From Melitaea cinxia (Eukaryota; Arthropoda; Insecta; Lepidoptera; Nymphalidae), in NCBI RefSeq assembly GCF_905220565.1, contig NC_059423.1:589001-653000 (forward strand): 64,000 nucleotides of DNA. The letters run 5' to 3'. Below the pieces are notes generated by a model. It saw nothing but the letters and a program-made list of their open reading frames with translations. It was not told where the DNA came from and searched no databases. Shown piece by piece: positions 60,401-64,000 of the stretch. Each line of letters begins with the position of its first letter. Position 1 is the first letter of the stretch. A program made the position numbers and the translations under genes.

Positions 60401-63400
60401 AGGCTATGTACTATATTCAGTGTTTTTCGCAGTATTACGTTTAATTTGCGTTAAGATAATTATTACTTATATGTATTTTCGTGTACTTAATGATGATGAG
60501 ATCGTCAATGATTTTGTAAGGAATTCGCAGGTTTTTAAAATTTTACTTGTACAAAATAAAAATCAATGCTATGTAATAACGTTATGTTATATAATATTGG
60601 TGTTATTTTTCAAATTGAATTATTGTGTCTTTCATATTTTTTTATTGTGGTTATCAATCCCCTACTATGAGTCATTATTCTAAAATCTATAAAAGGATAC
60701 TGTCTATCAAATAGTCAAAGATTTATTAAAATCGGTTCAGTTGTTTCAGATTTGATTTTTCGTTTTTATAATTTAATCCAAAATATATGTTTAAAAATCA
60801 AGTAATTACGATTGGTATGTTTTTATGATTACTTAAATAAAATTAAATGTTATGTATATTTTCAAAGTTTTAAGGGCCTTTTAAACCATCTTAGTTAACG
60901 GTCAATTTTTTAAATTATGAATGCCCCTAAATACTATGGAAATGTAGGTATTTTATTAAGGAAATTTACATGAAATTAATTTAAGTTTTTAATTTTGACG
61001 CATTTGTTTATATTTTGTACAAATTTGATTGAATTCATACATAAATAAATACGTTCATCATAATACCCAATGTTGCCAATACAATGTGACTGTCAAGTGT
61101 GTGTTCATATAATGCAAATATTTTCTTTCGTGTCTGTTATTACTGGTTTTGTGAAAAAGAAACTGCTCTGCATCAAAACACCTCGTTTGTGGACAATTAT
61201 TTTTTCTTTTTTTTTTTCATTCATTCATTACAGCCTATACAGTCCACTGCTGGACATATGCTTCCACAAGTTTACGCCAAAAATAACGTGAACTCATGTG
61301 TTTTGCCCATAGTCACCACGCTGGGCAGGCGGGTTGGTGACCGCAGTACTGGCTTTGTCGCACCGAAGACGCTGCTGCCCGTCTTCGGCCTGTGTATTTC
61401 AAAGCCAGCAGTTGGATGGTTATCCCGCCATCGGTCGGCTTCTTAAGTTCCAAGGTGGTTGTGGAACCTTGTTATCCCTTAGTCGCCTCTTACGACACCC
61501 ACGGGAAGAGAGGGGGTGGCTAAATTCTTTAGTGCCGTAGCCACACAGCCTTTTTTTCTTTTAATTTCAATTAAAATGTCAGTTTTTTTAAATATATATT
61601 TAAATTGTTTAAATGATTACGATACAGCCTGTACCATCCCACTGCTCGGCATAGGCTCCATGTAGGAGAAGGATCGCAGCTTAATCCACCATATTCCAAT
61701 GTGGGTAGGCCGATATTTGTTTCTTTAAATTGTTTTCATAATGAACTTATTTTTTTTTTTTTTATTGATATCATAAAAACTTGTTCACACAACTGGATTT
61801 TTAAAATATATGAAATATCGTTTTTTTATTTGTAAACATATGTGTACAAATGCATAAATTTCAATTATTGTATAAAAATTGTAATATAAGAGTATCGCCC
61901 GTTTACTTCTAAAGATTTTAGCAGTCTACAAAACTAAAGTGATGAAATGATTAAAAATGAAAATCCATAATCAATATGTTATCATATTCATATGTGTATA
62001 ATTCAATTCTTAAATTACAATTTTTTATAATAATTTCAAATTTTGTTAGTATACAAATTTCAGCAGGCGCTTATCTCGAGATTTTACTGAAGATGTCTGT
62101 TATTGCAGTTATCTCAATACTTTAAAATATATTTTAATGAAAAAATAACACAATCGAATTAGTAGAATACCAAAACTGTCAAAATCGATCAGTGAACTGA
62201 TCTAGCATATGGAGCAGCCCGACTGGGGTAGTACCTCGACCTTGTAGAATACCACAGCTAAATAATACTGCTTTCAAGCAGTGTTGTGTTCTTGTGGTGA
62301 GTAAGGTGACCAGAGCTCCTGGGGGGGGGGGGGGGAATTGGGGATAAGGACGGCAACGCGCTTGCGATGCTTCTGCAGTTGCAGGTGTCTAGAAGTTACG
62401 ATAATCACTTACTATCAGGTGAGCCGTATGTTTGTTTGGCAACCTAGTTGTACATAAAAAAAAATATTGTCAATTATGAACATAATTGCAATAGCAGATT
62501 ACCAAGTTGCAGAATACCAGTTATTCAATAGTGGATTAGCTCGAGATTTAATTACTAATTAAATGTTTAATTATCATTTGAGTAGACATGTTAAGTTAAG
62601 TGACATGGTTCGTCTTATATGTTTGACCAAAGTCTTAACTTCCGACCACGTTATATATAAGATCCGCCCGTTTATATAATATATAATTAATCATTGTATT
62701 GTATCAGTTATATATTGACGGTTTAATAAAATAAATATATACAAAATTTGTATTTTTATTCGACATCCAAAAAGGTAGGTGGTTCCCTATTCGACTGTAT
62801 TTTAATGTGTGTGTTACCTCAAAACTTTTTACTGGGTGTACCGATTGTGATATTTTTTTAATTTAAAAGCTGGTGTTTGTATGGTCCCATTTAAATTTGA
62901 ACGAGATCTGACAAGATTTGATTTATCCTTAATATTTTGTTTAAACTTACAATGGCGGAATTTTGATAATTTTGATCGTGTTTAAGACAAAATTTATCAC
63001 GATTCAGTCCGGGAATTATGACGTGATTCAGACGTTTGAACCTTATTGATAGGCTCATTTAAATCACTTATCATCCTGTCCACCTACTTAATATCCTACC
63101 ATCCTAACTAACCAACGCGTATCAACCTTCCATCAGAAATTCTTATATCGCTTTTATTCAGTTGGTATTTAATCATTACTTAGATAATCATATCATTAGC
63201 GTTTGCAAATGATTTGCGTTAATCAATATATAAATATCTTTTCTAACATATTGTTCTAAGCTGATCTCTATTACAAAGAAAAAAAAAAAACATTTTTATA
63301 AGTCAATACTTCTAATTGCTTTTACGTAGCTGATTTGAATCATTTTTCAAACATGTTGTAATACTAGAAGAGTTGTCATTTGAAGTATTTTTTTATTTGA

Positions 63401-64000
63401 ATCCTTTGTTGTAATACTACCAGAATAGGTACCATTTGAAGTGTTTTTGTATTTGAATCCTTTTTTTCAAATATGTAAATACGTACACAATGAAGTATAC
63501 CGAAGTGTCATTTGAGGAGCTGGTATAGCAGACTTAAAAACAAAAACTTTAATTAACTTTTTTATGTATAATAATATTATGAGCGGCTTTTCCTCGCTTT
63601 TTACTCAACCCCGTCCCCTCCCGTAGGAAGCCAGGAAAAGGAACGCCCAAAAATTATAACACTAATTTGAGTGTTGTCATTGTTGAAACAAAAATATATC
63701 GATAAACTAAGGGGCCGTTTCTTATCCTCGCTTCCAGGTTTACGGACATCGACTGAAATAGTTACGCGACACTTCATCGATATGGAACATGGGATACCGT
63801 TAAACATTCACGCAAGGCCGAGGCTAGTTGGGAGGCGACCCAATGCCATAGTCAACATTGAAACCGATGTCTTCCAAGAGAAATCGTACAAGCAATATTC
63901 GTCCCAGCACTTAAGAGATGCGCTGATAGCGGTTAAGAAGGGTTACAGTGTATACGCAGCATCAAACAAATATGGAGTTCCGAGGAAAACGCTCAGGAAT
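46186..64000 (+). CDS. BTB/POZ and pipsqueak HTH transcription factor, alternative 3' modules (right end incomplete)
   Basis: Isoform A joins 46186-46245, 52414-52586, 52937-53046, 53968-54060, 54297-54460, 55355-55400, 55764-56346 and 57320-57608: 505 codons plus TAA, all phases consistent. Domains: BTB/POZ at about residues 1-115 (FADVTLACESRQLRCHKLVL, HPIVLMRDMR, LVDFMYKGEVNV, LLKSAEALQIRGL), a short polyglutamine at 146-152, a basic PKKRK at about 160, an AT-hook (KRGRPP) near 335, and a psq helix-turn-helix (YSNEAMWAALMDVKKGGSIY..VPRKSLRNWMKR) at about 389-428. An alternative last exon (63738 on) can replace 55764-57608. Members bind DNA via psq and dimerise via BTB. It resembles insect psq/lov/bab-type regulators; I cannot assign the orthologue. 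Confidence 0.85.
46270..46302. repeat. TA microsatellite
   Basis: An uninterrupted TA run about 25 bp after a donor site, followed by poly-T. Confidence 0.9.
46318..46488 (-). repeat. Family E copy (minus)
   Basis: The cleanest minus-strand copy: 'CACACGCTTGACTTGGGGAG' and 'GAGCGTTACGAAAAGTGTGA' to 'CAGTCGTGTGGTCTAAAGCA'. Confidence 0.6.
46848..47172 (-). repeat. SINE family B copy, full length (minus)
   Basis: On the minus strand an A-box-like region in 'CTCTGGTTTTATGGTGCG' is followed by a B box in 'GGGTTCAATTCCC' about 45 bp on, then the body, down to 'CATGAATAAAGAGGAG'. Best copy for defining family B as tRNA-derived. Confidence 0.7.
47805..47870 (-). repeat. Family J fragment (minus)
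   Basis: 'GTCGCTCTTTTTGCGATAAG' and 'ATCGCCTTTGTACATTTTTT' are the reverse complement of family J. Confidence 0.4.
48055..48081 (+). repeat. Older interspersed repeat, left part (split by Transib)
   Basis: 'ACTAGCTTTTACCCGCG' then TGCCG at 48077-48081. The remainder continues at 51249, where the TGCCG copy is followed by CTTCGCTTGCATTG and 'AAAAAGTATCCTATGTTATT', a lepidopteran repeat end. Confidence 0.6.
48382..48499. repeat. TA microsatellite with a perfect 52-bp palindrome
   Basis: A TA run (48382-48448) ends in a perfect palindrome at 48448-48499: TTTATCTAACAAA, then TA repeats, then TTTGTTAGATAAA. It lies in the Transib 5' region and could form a cruciform. Confidence 0.85.
48946..48956 (+). 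promoter_or_regulatory. TATA-like box of the Transib transposase
   Basis: 'CCTATAAAAGG' about 105 bp upstream of the presumed transposase ATG at 49063. Reasonable for an autonomous element's promoter, but not tested. Confidence 0.35.
49063..50990 (+). pseudogene. Transib transposase (RAG1-like), broken
   Basis: Reading through breaks, order: ATG at 49063 (MGEFVCSKRELCNLL..), frameshift at an A run near 49195, KCNERWRNASRIKERFES.. to LDLNKEQYGKLRL, frameshift(s) near 49665-49690, VEAKKMCCPPDSSI.., then KWG-stop-DGSSGQSEYKQ with TGA at 49870-49872 where a cysteine is usual, SLVPIRL, SSVRYCRPI, CTVCGATP. More frameshifts follow near 50260, 50445 and 50710-50725: GNTARRFFQNYS, MYIILQTMSSGMAINSKKF, MPSSVHKILIH, LPIGQLSEDAQESRNKDYKK, then NEDVFHTL..YASDPYISSL, ending INENL and TAG. 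First and third acidic sites (DGSSG; SEDAQESRNKD) remain. About five frameshifts, one nonsense. The same blocks are shared by RAG1 core. Confidence 0.9.
51254..51330 (+). repeat. Older interspersed repeat, right part
   Basis: 'CTTCGCTTGCATTGATTTTT' and 'TAAAAAGTATCCTATGTTAT' continue the repeat broken by Transib. The split itself is evidence that Transib is the younger element. Confidence 0.55.
51695..51965 (+). repeat. Family K interspersed repeat copy
   Basis: Begins in an AATCAAA-rich tract, then 'CAACTTTATTCAAATAGGCT', 'GAATGTAGATTCGCCAGAGA' and 'GGCAAGAAATTCCGCAGTTA'. A familiar lepidopteran repeat type; class unresolved. Confidence 0.55.
52055..52200 (+). repeat. Family D fragment
   Basis: 'CTCTCTTTCCGTGGGTGTCG', 'TAAGAGGCGACTAAAGGATA' and 'CACAGTTCCAATACCATCTT', followed by unrelated G/C-rich sequence. 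Confidence 0.5.
52414..52586 (+). CDS. BTB-psq gene exon 2 (BTB core)
   Basis: Acceptor TTTTCTTCCAG; encodes AVFPRLLLTEQFADVTLACE.., LRCHKLVLSACSAYLEKLL.., HPIVLMRDM; donor CG/GTAAGG, phase 2. This is the classical BTB core (D..C...x..HK.VLSA.S.Y). The intron to its left is 6.2 kb and contains Transib. Confidence 0.93.
52625..52865 (-). repeat. SINE family B, internally deleted (minus)
   Basis: Lacks the 'ATGAGTAACGATCGC' segment; retains 'CCACTGCTGGGCATAGGCCT' and the B-box complement 'GGGGTCGAACCCGCGACC'. Confidence 0.65.
52937..53046 (+). CDS. BTB-psq gene exon 3 (BTB end)
   Basis: Acceptor TAATTACAG; encodes FSEMQALVDFMYKGEVNVTQ..LLKSAEALQIRG; donor AGAG/GTATCG, phase 1. FMYKGEVNV and LLKSAEALQIRGL are textbook BTB C-terminal blocks. 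Confidence 0.93.
53225..53520 (-). repeat. LINE tail and SINE family A (minus)
   Basis: 53225-53295 is a minus-strand LINE tail ('CTTCAGCCTATCGCAGTCCA', 'CTGGACATAGGCCTCCACAA'). It joins directly to a minus-strand family A copy from 53300 ('GCAAACAAGCGTACAGTCCA'). Confidence 0.6.
53662..53930 (+). repeat. SINE family A copy (plus)
   Basis: Plus-strand copy facing the minus copy 140 bp upstream. It ends 38 bp before exon 4. Confidence 0.7.
53968..54060 (+). CDS. BTB-psq gene exon 4
   Basis: Acceptor TTGTGGTAG, donor CCG/GTATGT with phase 1 at both ends. Encodes LCSGEGAAESRDYTLASDAL..HAQRDAPP, a linker after the BTB fold. Because it is phase 1/1 and 93 bp it could be skipped without changing frame. 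Confidence 0.85.
54297..54460 (+). CDS. BTB-psq gene exon 5 (polyQ, basic and acidic linker)
   Basis: Acceptor CGTTCACAG; encodes A then seven glutamines, KPTNTTNGPKKRKSEERDK (possible nuclear localisation signal), and acidic EETVEEDGLYYGELDND; phase 0 at GAG/GTAAGC. Confidence 0.88.
54575..54905 (-). mobile_element. Family D element (minus)
   Basis: Starts 'CAGCCTATACAGTCCACTGC' and continues through 'CACGCTGGGCAGGCGGGTTG', 'GCACCGAAGACGCTGCTGCC', 'CCAGCAGTTGGATGGTTATC' to 'TTAGTGCCGTAGCCACACAG'. Nearly identical to 61.2-61.55 kb, so both are fairly young. Confidence 0.7.
55090..55310 (-). repeat. SINE family A copy (minus)
   Basis: Diverged minus-strand copy: 'CACAACACTACTTGAAATCA', 'TTTAGCTGTGATCTTCTGTA' and 'GAGCAGGAAGTTTCCTGCTG'. 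Confidence 0.65.
55355..55400 (+). CDS. BTB-psq gene exon 6 (46-nt switch exon)
   Basis: Acceptor AAATTTTCAG; encodes DDESGKPGSSLGQTS and leaves one G of a glycine codon at TCAG/GTAAGA. Both downstream alternative exons (55764 and 63738) begin with GT and complete the same glycine codon, so this is the common splice donor. Confidence 0.85.
55764..56346 (+). CDS. BTB-psq gene exon 7A (AT-hook and first half of psq HTH)
   Basis: Acceptor CTCTATTTTTAG; encodes GQSYIRVKPESELFFHNKLQ.., a charged helical stretch, KMVRKRGRPPIFKDK with an AT-hook core RGRPP at 56120-56134, and YSNEAMWAALMDVKKGGSIY. The donor ATAG/GTAAGA cuts the psq helix-turn-helix in the middle (phase 2). 583 bp. Confidence 0.88.
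56835..57098 (+). repeat. SINE family A copy
   Basis: Plus-strand copy inside the intron that divides the psq domain. Confidence 0.7.
57320..57608 (+). CDS. BTB-psq gene exon 8A (second half of psq HTH and end)
   Basis: Acceptor CGTCTTTTCAG; encodes AAQTHKVPRKSLRNWMKRCH.., completing the helix-turn-helix, then a C-terminal tail KKQREYKHEPEKLETASF.. to TAINMSLHE and TAA at 57606-57608. AATAAA signals follow closely (57655-57660). Confidence 0.9.
57655..57660 (+). terminator. Polyadenylation signal for isoform A
   Basis: AATAAA 47 bp after the stop codon, with an AT-rich region beyond. Another overlaps the stop itself (ATGAATAAATG). Confidence 0.5.
58425..58930 (+). mobile_element. Helitron-like fragment, interrupted
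   Basis: 'TACTAATATTATAAGGCTGA' matches the element at 35.15 kb. 'AGTTCGAATTGATA' occurs near 58488 and again near 58794, suggesting that the roughly 300 bp between are an insertion with a duplicated target. Confidence 0.5.
59025..59510 (-). repeat. Family F copy (minus), split by an insertion
   Basis: Family F sequence up to about 59125 and from 59312 is separated by about 190 bp containing 'AATGTCCGACGTTTCGGATA' and 'CAGCAACCATGGTCACGTGA', a different repeat. Confidence 0.5.
59745..59840 (+). repeat. LINE 3' tail, diverged
   Basis: 'GATGGACCGACGATCTCGTA' to 'GATAGGCCGAGCTGACTTAC': the WTDDL block and tail of the endonuclease-RT LINE with internal deletions. Confidence 0.55.
61215..61558 (-). 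mobile_element. Family D element (minus), near full length
   Basis: As at 54.6 kb: 'ACAGCCTATACAGTCCACTG' to 'AGTGCCGTAGCCACACAGCC', then a T-rich tail junction. Confidence 0.7.
61615..61720 (-). repeat. SINE family B fragment
   Basis: 'CAGCCTGTACCATCCCACTG', 'CTCCATGTAGGAGAAGGATC' and 'AGCTTAATCCACCAT' only. Confidence 0.45.
62200..62460 (+). repeat. SINE family A copy
   Basis: Plus-strand copy lacking the first 30 bp; contains a 13-base poly-G run. Confidence 0.7.
62755..62930 (+). repeat. Family F fragment
   Basis: 'CGACATCCAAAAAGGTAGGT', 'ACTGGGTGTACCGATTGTGA' and 'GAACGAGATCTGACAAGATT'. Confidence 0.5.
63738..64000 (+). CDS. BTB-psq gene alternative 3' exon B (psq HTH), incomplete
   Basis: Acceptor CTCGCTTCCAG; opens in phase 1 like exon 7A and encodes GLRTSTEIVTRHFIDMEHGI.., RPRLVGRRPNAIVNIETDVF.., then YSSQHLRDALIAVKKGYSVY and NKYGVPRKTLRN. 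The last part is a psq helix-turn-helix, unbroken by an intron here. The frame is open to the window edge (87 codons after the junction). Upstream of HTH it differs from exon 7A, so the two modules share only the DNA-binding fold. Confidence 0.85.

Larger units (their letters stand above)
57661..63737. other. Intron of isoform B, repeat-rich
   Basis: No coding exon recognised. Contains a Helitron-like fragment (58.43-58.93 kb), an interrupted family F copy (59.03-59.51 kb), a LINE tail (59.75-59.83 kb), family D (61.2-61.55 kb), a family B fragment (61.62-61.72 kb), SINE A (62.2-62.46 kb) and family F (62.76-62.93 kb). Further alternative 3' exons with weaker signals could be hidden here. Confidence 0.55.

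Noticed and set aside
61099..61446. 115-codon plus-strand frame
   Set aside because: Its second half is the family D repeat, repeated at 54.6 kb; not a gene.

Overview
The window looks like nuclear DNA from a moth or butterfly (Lepidoptera). It is AT-rich, its genes are split into short exons with GT..AG introns, and it is dense in interspersed repeats of lepidopteran type: tRNA-derived SINEs, Helitron-like elements, fragments of endonuclease/reverse-transcriptase LINEs, and small inverted-repeat elements. No prokaryotic operon, CRISPR array, rRNA or functional tRNA gene was seen. Family names for repeats rest on recognition by eye, without a database search.

Layout. 1-12.3 kb: gene-poor, repeat-rich, with a Helitron-like element carrying a 124-bp tandem array (7.85-8.85 kb). 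12.36-13.1 kb: a GC/CpG-rich island that may be the promoter and first exon of a minus-strand gene leaving the window to the left. 13.1-22.5 kb: AT-rich, no gene seen. 22.78-30.63 kb: a complete nine-exon plus-strand gene for the 26S proteasome lid subunit Rpn9/PSMD13 (385 aa), with all splice phases consistent and perhaps an extra 3'-UTR exon ending near 32.1 kb. 32.2-32.4 kb: a fold-back element. 32.47-35.14 kb: a 5'-truncated non-LTR retrotransposon (minus strand) with an uninterrupted RT-RNase H frame and a 13-bp target-site duplication. 37.7-38.65 kb: a CpG-rich candidate promoter. 45.88-64.0 kb: a plus-strand BTB/POZ-pipsqueak transcription factor gene, with a common BTB part and two alternative 3' modules, each with its own psq helix-turn-helix. 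The second module runs off the right edge.

The first coding intron of the BTB gene contains the most striking element: a 3167-bp Transib (RAG1-like) DNA transposon (48082-51248). Its CACTATGGG termini and a perfect 5-bp duplication (TGCCG) are preserved, but its transposase is broken by frameshifts and a nonsense codon. It sits inside an older interspersed repeat.

The two host genes are unrelated in function (protein degradation and transcriptional regulation). Most of the remaining sequence is layered transposable elements, several nested, so relative ages can be read directly.
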